A DNA stretch of 64,000 nucleotides, from assembly GCF_021729845.1 (NCBI RefSeq), contig NZ_CP063397.1:1688001-1752000 (forward strand), written 5' to 3'. The notes under the pieces are model-generated. The model worked only from the letters and a program-made list of their open reading frames with translations, did no database searches and was not told where the DNA came from. Both the position numbers and the translations under genes were made by a program. This document shows positions 1-8,391 of this stretch, one piece after another. The DNA comes from Rhizobium sp. SL42. GTDB taxonomy: Bacteria > Pseudomonadota > Alphaproteobacteria > Rhizobiales > Rhizobiaceae. Within the stretch, counting starts at the first letter, position 1. Each line of letters opens with the position of its first letter.

Positions 1-9
1 GAGCCTTCC

Positions 10-339
10 ATGATCACCTGCATCATCCGTTATCAGATCGACCCGTTCGCTCGCGAAGCCTTTGCCACATATGCCCGTAACTGGGGTGAGGCGATACCAC
101 GCTGCGGCGCCGATCTCATCGGCTATTACGGCCCGCATGAGGGTTCGGCCACCACCGCCTACGGCATCTACAATGTCCGGGATCTGGCGGCCTATGAGGC
201 CTATCGCAAGCGGCTTGCCGCCGATCCGCTCGGCAGGGCCAACTACGATTTTGCAGCAAGGGAGCGTTTCATCCTGAAGGAGGATCGCCTTTTCCTCAGC
301 AAGGTCTCCGACCTGCCATCCGATCGGGTGCAACCATGA
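10..339 (+). CDS. NIPSNAP-family small protein
   Basis: The 109-residue product has the NIPSNAP/dimeric alpha-beta barrel pattern: an opening beta strand (ITCIIRYQIDP), a helix with FATYARNWGEAIPRCGADLIGYYGPHEG, and a C-terminal FAARERFILKEDRLFL segment. Members of this family are small cytosolic proteins of unclear function, some of them suspected monooxygenases or binding proteins. The stop codon overlaps the start of the next gene by 4 nt (ATGA), so the two are almost certainly co-translated. The second gene also encodes a dimeric alpha-beta barrel, so a heteromer is possible. The true promoter lies upstream of the window. Confidence 0.75.
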   Translation: MITCIIRYQIDPFAREAFATYARNWGEAIPRCGADLIGYYGPHEGSATTAYGIYNVRDLAAYEAYRKRLAADPLGRANYDFAARERFILKEDRLFLSKVSDLPSDRVQP

Positions 340-680
340 TCGCCGTCATCTTCGAAGTGACGCCTTTTCTTGGCGAGCGGCATCGCTATCTCGATCTGGC
401 CGGCGACCTGCGCTGCAAGCTCGAAAAGATCGACGGTTTCATTTCCGTCGAGCGTTTCGAAAGCCTCAGCCTGCGCGGCAAGCTTCTCTCCCTGTCTTTC
501 TGGCGCGACGAGGAATCGGTGCGCAGATGGCGCGAGACCGATGAGCACCGCGCGGCACAAGCTGAAGGCCGGGGCGGTGTGTTCGCCGATTATCGCCTGC
601 GCGTCGCCCATGTGCTGCGCGACTATGGCCTGGACGCGCGCGACGAAGCGCCGCCCGACAGCCGTTCGCTGCATGGCTGA
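336..680 (+). CDS. Antibiotic biosynthesis monooxygenase (ABM) domain protein
   Basis: This 114-residue protein has the ABM fold signature: IAVIFEVTPFLGERHRYLDLA, then a helix, then IDGFISVERFESLSLRGKLLSLSFWRDEESVRRWRETDEHRAAQ. The motif resembles the DUF4188/ABM group of quinol-type monooxygenases and heme-degradation relatives, but no substrate can be named. It starts in a 4-nt overlap with the NIPSNAP-like gene. The gap to the next gene (the GntR regulator) is 134 nt. Whether it shares a transcript with that regulator is not visible. Confidence 0.75.
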   Translation: MIAVIFEVTPFLGERHRYLDLAGDLRCKLEKIDGFISVERFESLSLRGKLLSLSFWRDEESVRRWRETDEHRAAQAEGRGGVFADYRLRVAHVLRDYGLDARDEAPPDSRSLHG

Positions 681-814
681 TATCGATGGCTGGCTGTGGG
701 TCGAGGCGGTGCGCCTTCGCCGCCTGCGCGCCCATGCGGGTTTGGCGCTGCGCAGAGCCGCAGTCGGCCTTTCCCATGCTCGACAAGTGCCGAGCGGCTG
801 ACTATGCAGGACGC

Positions 815-1483
815 ATGGAAAACGATCGGGACGATACCCTTGCAAGCCGCATCAGCCGCGCTTTGGCGGAGCGCATCATCCATGGCGAACTGATCCCCGG
901 CTCGCGTCTCGGCCAGGACCATATCGCCGAGGAGTTCGGCGCGAGCCATGTGCCGGTGCGCGAGGCCTTTCGAAGGCTGGAAGCGCAGGGTCTGGTCGTC
1001 AGCATTCCACGCCGCGGCGTGCGTGTCGCTTCGTTCGATCTGAAGCAGGTGCGTGAAGTCGCTGAAATGCGTGCGGCGCTGGAAGTTCTGGCGCTCAGGC
1101 ATGCGGCGCCCAACCTGACGGCGGACGTGCTCGATGCCGCCGAGCAGGCTGCAAGTGATGCCGACAATGCCAAGGATGTGCGCAGCTGGGAGGAGGCCAA
1201 TCGCCGCTTCCATCGGCTGATCGTTTCGACCTGCGACATGCCGCGCTTGCTGACCGTCATCGACGACCTGCACGCTGTCAGCGCCCGTTTTCTATTCATT
1301 GCCTGGCGCGCCGCCTGGGAGGCGCGCACCGACCACGACCACCGCGCCATTCTGGGCGCCCTGCGTGACGGTGATGCCAGCGAGGCCTGCCGCATTCTCG
1401 AGCGTCATGTGCAGTGGATCGGCCGCGCGCCAATGCCGCTGAACGGTGTCCGCGACGATGAAGGCTTTGCCATCGTCGGCTAG
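815..1483 (+). CDS. bioR: GntR/FCD-family regulator, probable biotin repressor BioR
   Basis: The product has 222 residues. An N-terminal winged helix (about residues 8-70, ISRALAERIIHGELIPGSRL then HVPVREAFRRLEAQGLV) is followed by an all-helical FCD ligand-binding domain (about 80-210) with the usual acidic and His residues (FHRLI, DHDHRAIL). The ATG at 815 is chosen because AGGA lies just upstream and because upstream in-frame codons encode low-complexity sequence with no match to the family. The BioR assignment is inferred from context: three copies of the published alphaproteobacterial BioR motif (TTATAGATAA or its complement) lie between this gene and bioY. FCD proteins of other specificity look alike, so the name depends on those boxes. 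Confidence 0.8.
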   Translation: MENDRDDTLASRISRALAERIIHGELIPGSRLGQDHIAEEFGASHVPVREAFRRLEAQGLVVSIPRRGVRVASFDLKQVREVAEMRAALEVLALRHAAPNLTADVLDAAEQAASDADNAKDVRSWEEANRRFHRLIVSTCDMPRLLTVIDDLHAVSARFLFIAWRAAWEARTDHDHRAILGALRDGDASEACRILERHVQWIGRAPMPLNGVRDDEGFAIVG

Positions 1484-1492
1484 TCTCCAAAA

Positions 1493-1502
1493 TTATAGAT
1501 AA
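1493..1502. promoter_or_regulatory. BioR-type operator box 1
   Basis: TTATAGATAA, an exact match to the BioR consensus TTATMKATAA, begins 9 nt after the bioR stop codon. It lies about 210 nt upstream of bioY and 160 nt from the other two boxes. It may bind BioR to allow looping, or mark an additional start site for bioY. Confidence 0.7.
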
Positions 1503-1661
1503 AAAATTGCGACCTGTGGACAATATCACCGCAGCGGTTCCGTGTGTTCTGATTTTTCACGTTAATTTACCGATATGGCTCCCTGATCATGGTCTTGGCA
1601 GCTAGGCCGGCAGCCTCTCAGGGTGCGGGTCGGTGAGCGTCGCGCTTGTTTCAGTTCAAAA

Positions 1662-1701
1662 TTATAGATAAAAGATTCGCTGTGCGGAAAATTATCTATA
1701 A
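1662..1701. promoter_or_regulatory. Pair of BioR-type operator boxes upstream of bioY
   Basis: TTATAGATAA at 1662-1671 and TTATCTATAA (the same motif in the other orientation) at 1692-1701 lie 30 bp apart start to start, close to three helical turns. The second box ends 12 nt before the bioY ATG and touches the ribosome-binding site GGAGAC (1705-1710). Binding here would block transcription or translation of bioY when biotin is plentiful. Confidence 0.85.
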
Positions 1702-1713
1702 AATGGAGACTCG

Positions 1714-2304
1714 ATGACTTATTTCACCACGGCACCTGCCCATCGCTTCGACCCGCTTGGTATCGAGCACCGCTCTCTCGCCATTCGGGCCGTACTTCTC
1801 CTCATTGGCACCGGCATTCTCGCGATCGCCTCGCAGATCAGCGTGCCCATGGTCCCGGTCCCGATCACCATGCAGACATTCGCGATCACGATGATCGGTG
1901 TGCTGTATGGCTGGCGGCTCGGCGCCCTGACGTTGCTTGCCTGGCTGGGCGAGGCGATGCTCGGTCTGCCGGTGCTTGCCAATGGCGGCGCGGGCCTTGC
2001 TCCCTTTGTCGGGCCGACGGCAGGTTACCTCGTGTCCTTCCCGCTGATTGCCGCTCTTGCCGGGTTCCTGGCGGAAAAAGGCTGGACCGGCGAGCGCATT
2101 GTCTTGAGTTTCGTCTCCCATCTCTCGGCCAATATCCTGTGCCTGGCCATCGGCGGCGCCTGGCTCTCCTGGCTGATCGGGCTGGAAAAAGGCCTCGCAC
2201 TCGGTGTGACGCCCTTCATCCTCGGCGCCGTGCTGAAATCCGCGCTTGCTGCTGCCGTCCTGATGGCGATCGGTCGCCGCGCCACCGGCCGCATCGATAT
2301 CTGA
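1714..2304 (+). CDS. bioY: Biotin transporter substrate-binding protein BioY
   Basis: The 196-residue integral membrane protein has about six hydrophobic segments and the BioY signature region: VPMVPVPITMQTFAITMIG near residues 45-65, then GEAMLGLPVLANGGAGL and the FVGPTAGYLVSFPL motif near residues 100-118. BioY is the S-component of the biotin ECF transporter. It can act alone or with the BioM ATPase and BioN; neither of those two is in this window. A ribosome-binding site (GGAGAC) sits 3 nt before the start. Two BioR-type boxes overlap the promoter and leader. The next gene follows 7 nt after the stop and may be co-transcribed. Confidence 0.92.
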   Translation: MTYFTTAPAHRFDPLGIEHRSLAIRAVLLLIGTGILAIASQISVPMVPVPITMQTFAITMIGVLYGWRLGALTLLAWLGEAMLGLPVLANGGAGLAPFVGPTAGYLVSFPLIAALAGFLAEKGWTGERIVLSFVSHLSANILCLAIGGAWLSWLIGLEKGLALGVTPFILGAVLKSALAAAVLMAIGRRATGRIDI

Positions 2305-2311
2305 ACCGGTC

Positions 2312-2791
2312 ATGACCGTCAGGCTCCGCGCCCATCACCTGCTCTGCATGCTGACCTATGTCGGCAAGGGGTATTCGCCAGCCTTCGTCGACAACTACGA
2401 GGCGATCGCCGCCCGATTGTCGGCGGGCGAGGAGATCGAAATCGTCGACGGGCCTGACGACATCTGCGCGCCGCTTCTCTGCGGCGCGCAACCGCATTGC
2501 CTCGGCGAAAGCGTCGCTGAGCGCGACCGTAAGGCGGCTGGGGCTGTGGCCATGCTTCTGGCCATGCCGGTTGCGATTGGCGCTTTGATCAGGCCGAACG
2601 CCTTGCTGCTCGGTCGCCTGCGCCGGGCTTTTGCCGCAGGCTCGATCCGCACCGCCTGTGCAGGCTGCGAATGGTCCGGCCTGTGCGATGCGGTCTCTGA
2701 TGGTGGCTATGCCGGCGTCCGCATCGCGATTGCCACAGCCTCCGCACCCAAGCACCGTCAGAGCGCCTTGCACGGATGCAGCCAGGCGTGA
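2312..2791 (+). CDS. DUF1284-family protein
   Basis: The 159-residue protein opens with the DUF1284 hallmark RLRAHHLLCMLTYVGKGYSP and carries seven or more cysteines in pairs (HHLLC; CAPLLCGAQPHC; TACAGCEWSGLC). In this family these residues are thought to bind iron-sulphur or zinc. Function is unknown. It starts 7 nt after bioY, suggesting a shared transcript and therefore possible biotin control. The last 25 residues are less conserved in style (serine- and alanine-rich). Confidence 0.75.
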   Translation: MTVRLRAHHLLCMLTYVGKGYSPAFVDNYEAIAARLSAGEEIEIVDGPDDICAPLLCGAQPHCLGESVAERDRKAAGAVAMLLAMPVAIGALIRPNALLLGRLRRAFAAGSIRTACAGCEWSGLCDAVSDGGYAGVRIAIATASAPKHRQSALHGCSQA

Positions 2792-2835
2792 CGAAGGCTC
2801 GGGCCTCTGGCAGACTGCCGGTGGGAGGAATGCAC

Positions 2836-3222
2836 ATGCTGACGATTGACGACCTGCGCCAGATCATCCTCGCTTTGCCGACGACGGAGGAAACCACCTC
2901 CTGGGGAGCCGTTTCCTTCAAGGTCAACGGCAAGGCCATGCTATTCTGGAACCCGACCCACGACTGCCCGGTGTTCAAGGTGCCGTACGAGGAGCGCGAC
3001 CACCTGATCGAGATCGACCCCGACACCTTCTTCACCACCGACCACCACCGCCCCTATCCGATGGTGCTCGCACGTCCCGACCGCCTCGACATCGAATGGG
3101 TGCGCGAAAACCTCACCCGCGTCTGGCGGGCACAGGCCAAGAAGGCGGTAGTAAAGGCCTGGGATGCGGGACGCGGTCCTCTTTTCCCCAGCGGGGAGAA
3201 GGTGGCGCGCAGCGCCGGATGA
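2836..3222 (+). CDS. MmcQ/YjbR-family DNA-binding-like protein
   Basis: The 128-residue protein has the YjbR pattern: LTIDDLRQIILALPTTEETTSWG, then the strand KVNGKAMLFWN, then DHLIEIDPDTFFTTDHH and WVRENLTRVWRAQA. This fold resembles CyaY and the double-wing DNA-binding proteins; biochemical function is not established. The ATG at 2836 is preferred over 2830 because GGGAGG (2823-2828) then sits 7 nt upstream instead of 1. The last 14-15 codons come from a repeat element (see the 3178-3229 entry), so the natural C terminus was probably replaced. Confidence 0.8.
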   Translation: MLTIDDLRQIILALPTTEETTSWGAVSFKVNGKAMLFWNPTHDCPVFKVPYEERDHLIEIDPDTFFTTDHHRPYPMVLARPDRLDIEWVRENLTRVWRAQAKKAVVKAWDAGRGPLFPSGEKVARSAG

Positions 3223-3229
3223 GGGGGTA
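3178..3229. repeat. RIME-like intergenic repeat, single arm, fused to a gene end
   Basis: The stretch contains a CCCC-AGC-GGGG palindrome followed by a GC-rich run ending in GGATGAGGGGGT. This is the appearance of a dispersed palindromic element common in Rhizobiaceae genomes. Only one arm is present. It supplies the stop codon (TGA, 3220-3222) of the YjbR-family gene. Confidence 0.55.
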
Positions 3230-3250
3230 GAGCAGGCGGTTGTTGACTGC

Positions 3251-3928
3251 CTAAGAATCAATGACCCTTTCCGGTGCCATTGCTTCAGGTGGCACTGACA
3301 AGTTATCGGCCTCAGAAGTGGTGTTTGGGAATTCTTTGATTGCGAGCGGTAGCGTGATTTCACCTTGCAAAAGCGCCACCAATCTTTTGCGGATAATCGT
3401 TTGTTCCGCCTCAAGATCTCCATGTGCTTTCGGTGAGTATATGTCTCTCAGAAGCTGCGTTTTGCTGAATCCATATCCGAGAAACTGAGAAATGAGGTGC
3501 AGCAGATCGATAAACAGATCTACCCGCTTCTGCGCCCAAGCCTCATTGTAATTTAGTCGATCATCATAGTGGTCAAGGTACAGTTTCCACGACTCATTTA
3601 TTTGCCGCAGCTTTGCTCCGGAGCCGTAAAATTCCATTGGTACCGCATTGAGAGCCTCGACGTGAGCCGGAGAAAGGATTGCAGCTCGCGTCGCCATTAA
3701 TGTCCGAAAAATGGCTAGCCGCCTCTCTTTCACCTCTCGCCGACGCTCAAGGAATTTCTGAGCTTGTACAGCTAAAACCGGCCCAAGCAAAGTTGCGCAG
3801 ATAATGGCTACATCAGTTGTGCCTAGAGAGGTTAGCCAGTCCAATTTCTGATTCCTTATTCCGTCGCTCACAATTGTAAGTCGGAATACTGTCGTAGCAA
3901 AGCAATCAGAAAAGCGTAACTGCACCAT
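3251..3928 (-). CDS. DUF6680-like membrane-anchored protein, probably acquired
   Basis: The product contains a hydrophobic segment (DVAIICATLLGPVLAVQA) followed by basic FLERRREVKERR, then FRTLMATRAAILSPAHVEALNAVPMEFYG and a helical C-terminal half. This arrangement matches DUF6680, found in genomic islands and prophage-like regions; no activity is known. The start is uncertain: ATG 3928 is used here, while GTG at 3871 would put the membrane segment nearer the N terminus, and neither has a clear ribosome-binding site. Codon use is visibly less GC-biased than in flanking genes. It lies between a repeat element and ccrM and interrupts otherwise housekeeping-like surroundings. Confidence 0.55.
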   Translation of the reverse strand: MVQLRFSDCFATTVFRLTIVSDGIRNQKLDWLTSLGTTDVAIICATLLGPVLAVQAQKFLERRREVKERRLAIFRTLMATRAAILSPAHVEALNAVPMEFYGSGAKLRQINESWKLYLDHYDDRLNYNEAWAQKRVDLFIDLLHLISQFLGYGFSKTQLLRDIYSPKAHGDLEAEQTIIRKRLVALLQGEITLPLAIKEFPNTTSEADNLSVPPEAMAPERVIDS

Positions 3929-4078
3929 CGCGCGCTTAGTTTCGGTGCGGTTCTTCGTCCGCCTCCTGCACCCCATCCCACCCCCGCACAAAATCTCAGC
4001 CCCTCTTCACGCTTCAGTAACCAACTTCGGTAACCATAAGCCTCTATTCCCGTGCTGCGTCAGCGTAAGAGTGAGTAA

Positions 4079-5212
<1,134 letters not shown>

Positions 5213-5286
5213 CGATCCATCCAGCCTGGTTTTATGACGAACTTTTCCCGGCGGTTTTGTACCTCTAGTCCTGCCGGGGAAAGCCC

Positions 5287-5314
5287 GACGCCCGGTGTTC
5301 GCGCACCGGGCGTC
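5287..5314 (+). terminator. Hairpin terminator after ccrM
   Basis: Perfect 11-bp arms, GACGCCCGGTG (5287-5297) and CACCGGGCGTC (5304-5314), enclose a 6-nt loop and are followed by CTTCATTTT. It lies 75 nt after the ccrM stop codon and between two convergent genes, so it may serve both directions. Confidence 0.8.
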
Positions 5315-5348
5315 CTTCATTTTGGCGGGCTCGCTGTCCCTTCCCCCG

Positions 5349-5711
5349 TCAGACCTTGTAGTCGGTGACGTCGACCGAGATGATCTTGCCATCCGCGTTG
5401 AAAGTGATCGTTTCCTCGCCGAAACGCACCAGCGGCTCGCCGGTTTCGGCATGCGTCGCCTTCAGCCGCCACACCGCGCGTGCGGCCATCGGCGACACCG
5501 CTTCCGTCAGTTCGTCGACCGCCACCTGGTCCGGATAGGTATCGAAATAACGCCGGAACGCCGCCATGATCTCGGCCTTGCCGCTCAGCTGGCCGACCTT
5601 GATCGAGCCATAGACGGCGTCGTCGGCGAAGAAATCGTCGATCACGGCAAAGTCGAGATCGTTGATGGCGTGATGAAAACGCTGGGCGGCAGTCACGGGG
5701 TCAAAGGTCAT
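5349..5711 (-). CDS. SnoaL/NTF2-like protein
   Basis: The 120-residue protein has the NTF2-like cone fold pattern: an N-terminal helix pair (AAQRFHHAINDLDFAVIDDFFADDAVYGS), then IKVGQLSGKAEIMAAFRRYFDTYPD and the C-terminal strands AVWRLKATHAETGEPL and GKIISVDVTDYKV. Family members are small binding or isomerase-type proteins; no substrate is evident. The ATG at 5711 is chosen because AGGAGC lies 5 to 10 nt upstream and an in-frame upstream extension to 5837 is arginine- and cysteine-rich noise. It is convergent with ccrM. Confidence 0.75.
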   Translation of the reverse strand: MTFDPVTAAQRFHHAINDLDFAVIDDFFADDAVYGSIKVGQLSGKAEIMAAFRRYFDTYPDQVAVDELTEAVSPMAARAVWRLKATHAETGEPLVRFGEETITFNADGKIISVDVTDYKV

Positions 5712-5837
5712 GCGGGCTCCTGGCCAGAAAACAGGCTCCCATCTTTGCCGAGCCGACAGCTTCGGACAAGCCGGTCCACATAACCAGATGCATGAAAGAT
5801 GGGGACGACGGGAAAGCCGGTCGTCCCTCATTCGCAA

Positions 5838-5896
5838 TTCGACCGCTTGCGGTCGAACTGGCGCGGGTTGAGGTCCGCCAACTTCACCCGCGCCAG
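5838..5896. repeat. Two adjacent palindromes in an intergenic gap
   Basis: The first hairpin has perfect 9-bp arms TTCGACCGC/GCGGTCGAA (5838-5846 and 5849-5857) with a 2-nt loop. The second has perfect 11-bp arms CTGGCGCGGGT/ACCCGCGCCAG (5858-5868 and 5886-5896) with a 17-nt loop. They abut with no space. The unit lies just downstream of the HAD gene, so it could terminate the mutY-HAD transcript, or it could be a REP/BIME-type unit. Confidence 0.7.
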
Positions 5897-5911
5897 GATC
5901 CCTTCAACGGA

Positions 5912-6526
5912 TCAGACCTTGATCCCGTGGGATGCAAGATCCGTCTTCAGCTGATCTGCACCGGTAAAATGCACCGCCTGCCAGCCGGCCGCACGTGCGC
6001 CTTCGACATTCGCATAGCTGTCGTCGATGAAGATCGTCTGGGCGGGATCAAGCCCGAAATCGCGCGCATGCTTGTCGTAGATCGCCACATCCGGCTTGAT
6101 CAGGCCGATCTCGCCGGACACAGTGACGCCGCGCGGGATGTTGAGGAACGGATACATCTTGCGCGCCTCCGTGAATGTGTCGGCGGCGAAGTTGGTCAGC
6201 ATGGTGACGTCGCGGCCCGCATCGATCAGCCCAGTCATGATCGCGACGCTGTCGTCATAGGCATGCGGCACCATTTCGGCCCAATTCTGGCGAAAGGCGC
6301 GGATCTGTGCTTCCCGTTCCGGATACTGCGTGATCAGCAGTGCTTCGGCCTCGTTCCAGTCGCGGCCGCGATCCTGCTCGAGGTTCCAGTCATGGGTGCA
6401 GACATTGGCGAAAAACCACTGGCGTTCGTCGGCATCCGGGATGATGCGCGAATAGGGCAGGTTCGGATCGTAATGGATCAGCACCTTGCCGATGTCGAAC
6501 ACGATATGGCGGATTTCAGCAGGCAT
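5912..6526 (-). CDS. HAD-superfamily hydrolase (haloacid dehalogenase-like)
   Basis: The 204-residue protein has HAD motif I as FDIGKVLIHYD, with the nucleophile Asp at about residue 11 and no second Asp two residues later. Motif II is MLTNFA near residue 110, and motifs III/IV are in KPDVAIYDKHARDFGL and IFIDDSYANVEGARAAG. The lack of a DxDxT second Asp and the cap-containing length place it with YihX/haloacid-dehalogenase-like phosphatases. Substrate unknown. It starts 3 nt after the mutY stop, so both are on one transcript. Confidence 0.8.
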   Translation of the reverse strand: MPAEIRHIVFDIGKVLIHYDPNLPYSRIIPDADERQWFFANVCTHDWNLEQDRGRDWNEAEALLITQYPEREAQIRAFRQNWAEMVPHAYDDSVAIMTGLIDAGRDVTMLTNFAADTFTEARKMYPFLNIPRGVTVSGEIGLIKPDVAIYDKHARDFGLDPAQTIFIDDSYANVEGARAAGWQAVHFTGADQLKTDLASHGIKV

Positions 6527-6529
6527 GTT

Positions 6530-7636
6530 TTATTCCTTGGTGTTGGCAAAGGCGGTCGGAATAGCGGCGGCAATTGCTTTTTTCATGACAGTTGGCAGCG
6601 CTTGTCCATCAAGTTCGGTGACGGGCACCCAGAAACCGTGATCGCCCGGTGGCGCTACGATCGGCCCGGCCCGGAAGATCGAAAGCCTGAGTTCGAAATG
6701 GGTGAAGACATGCGCGATGCTGCCCGCCGCCTGCCAGTCGGCCGGGAAGGGGGCGGCGTCGGTTCCGGTCTCGCCGTCGATGCGCGCCGTCCATGCGGTC
6801 GTCGGCACCTCGGTCATGCCGCCGAGCAATCCCGTCTCCACCCGCTTGCGCAACAACAGCTTTCCGTCGCGATCGACCGCGATGAAGGCAGCCCCCCGCC
6901 GCACCGGCTTCTCCTTCTTTGCCGCCTTCACCGGAAAGCGTTCCGGTTCGTCGGTGAATAGCGCCAGACAGGCATCGTTGAACGGACAGAGTGCGCAGGC
7001 CGGCCGTTTAGGCGTGCAGATGGTGGCGCCGAGATCCATCATCGCCTGGGCAAAATCGCCCGGCCGGTCGGCGGGCGTCATGGCGGCCACCTGCGCCTTC
7101 ATCTGCGGCTTGGAGCCGGGCAGGGGGGCGTCGATGGCAAAGAGCCGCGAGATGACCCGCTCGACATTACCGTCCATCACCGCCGCCTGGCGGTTGAACG
7201 CGATCGCCGCGACCGCAGCCGACGTGTAGTCGCCGATGCCGGGCAGGGCGCGCAGGCGGTCTTCGGTGTCGGGAAACACGCCGCCATGCGTGAAGGCGAC
7301 GGCCTCGGCGCATTTCTTCAGGTTGCGCGCCCGGGCATAATAGCCAAGCCCCGCCCAGGCGGCCATCACGTCCTCCGTCGGCGCCTGGGCCAGGTCCTCG
7401 ACCTTCGGCCAGCGGTCAATGAACCTGGCGAAATAAGCCTTCACCGCAGCGACCGTCGTCTGCTGCAGCATCACCTCCGACATCCAGATATGGTAGGGGT
7501 TGGGCCGGACGCCGCGCTTGGCCATGGCTGGCGAAATGCGCCAAGGCAGCTCGCGGTGATGGCGGTCATACCAGCCAAGCAGGGCTGCGGCGGTCGGTTG
7601 TATTTTGGGAAATTTGGGCAGTGTCGCGCGCTTCAT
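6530..7636 (-). CDS. mutY: A/G-specific adenine glycosylase MutY
   Basis: The 368-residue protein carries the full set of MutY features: the SEVMLQQTTVAAVKAYF helix with the catalytic Glu, the helix-hairpin-helix LPGIGDYTSAAVAAIAFN, the catalytic Asp in VMDGNVERVISR and the [4Fe-4S] cluster CTPKRPACALCPFNDAC (C-x6-C-x2-C-x5-C). A C-terminal MutT-like domain (about 230-350, AFIAVDRDGKLLLRKRVETGLLGGMTEVPT) reads 8-oxoguanine. It removes adenine mispaired with 8-oxoG. It is divergent from the DUF721 gene, the usual rhizobial order, with 93 nt between. Confidence 0.95.
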   Translation of the reverse strand: MKRATLPKFPKIQPTAAALLGWYDRHHRELPWRISPAMAKRGVRPNPYHIWMSEVMLQQTTVAAVKAYFARFIDRWPKVEDLAQAPTEDVMAAWAGLGYYARARNLKKCAEAVAFTHGGVFPDTEDRLRALPGIGDYTSAAVAAIAFNRQAAVMDGNVERVISRLFAIDAPLPGSKPQMKAQVAAMTPADRPGDFAQAMMDLGATICTPKRPACALCPFNDACLALFTDEPERFPVKAAKKEKPVRRGAAFIAVDRDGKLLLRKRVETGLLGGMTEVPTTAWTARIDGETGTDAAPFPADWQAAGSIAHVFTHFELRLSIFRAGPIVAPPGDHGFWVPVTELDGQALPTVMKKAIAAAIPTAFANTKE

Positions 7637-7729
7637 TTGCTGGAATGGGGGTCAATGGCGTATATCTGTGCAAATCGCCCTCATGTTCAAGTCTGTTGAA
7701 GGGCGTAAGCGAAGGGATCCCCATTCTCC

Positions 7730-8224
7730 ATGGCACCACGCAAGGGTGTTACCCAGATCGCTGAGATCGCCAATGGCATTATCGACCCGGTGCTCGCTCG
7801 CCGCGCCGGCATCAATACGGCTTTGCTCGGTTCTTGGGATGAAATCGCCGGCGACAGTTTTGCCGATTGTACGCGGCCGGAAAAGATCACCTGGCCGCGT
7901 CGGGGCGATCTGCCGGAAGAGGGTGGCCACCGCCCGGGCGTTCTTACCATTGCCTGCGAAGGCGCCCGCGCGCTGTTTCTCTCGCATGCCCAGGGCGAAC
8001 TGATCGCCCGCATCAACGGCTTCTTCGGCTATCCGGCGATTGGCCAGATCCGCATCGTCCAGAAACCGGTTTCCAATGCTGACCGCCATCCGCGACGGCT
8101 GCGCAAGCTGGAAGGCGAAAAGGCGCGCCGCCTGGAGGGCATGATGGAGGGCATAGAGAACGAAAACCTGCGCCGCGCCATCGAGCGGCTCGGCACCGGC
8201 GTGTTTTCCGCCAAACGCAAATGA
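7730..8224 (+). CDS. DUF721 (DciA-like) protein
   Basis: The 164-residue protein has the DUF721 core: an N-terminal helix, LLGSWDEIAGDSFADCTRPEKITWP and a beta hairpin with GVLTIACEGARALFLSHAQGELIARINGFFGY. DUF721 proteins of the DciA group load the replicative helicase DnaB in bacteria lacking DnaC. Whether this alphaproteobacterial copy does so is an inference from family and from its position next to mutY, dsbA and smc. The C-terminal 45 residues are basic and probably flexible. Confidence 0.75.
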   Translation: MAPRKGVTQIAEIANGIIDPVLARRAGINTALLGSWDEIAGDSFADCTRPEKITWPRRGDLPEEGGHRPGVLTIACEGARALFLSHAQGELIARINGFFGYPAIGQIRIVQKPVSNADRHPRRLRKLEGEKARRLEGMMEGIENENLRRAIERLGTGVFSAKRK

Positions 8225-8391
8225 ACGCCGCAACTGAGCGCGCGCCTCGTACGAACATGGACAAAGTTTAATCGCGGCCGCGCCTAAATGTCACGGAACT
8301 TTGATATTTCGGTTCCCGCAGCGCCTTGTTTGCCACCCTTTCGCGTTATATCGGTTGGCCACGTTCAATTCATTCCTAATGGGTAAGAGAC

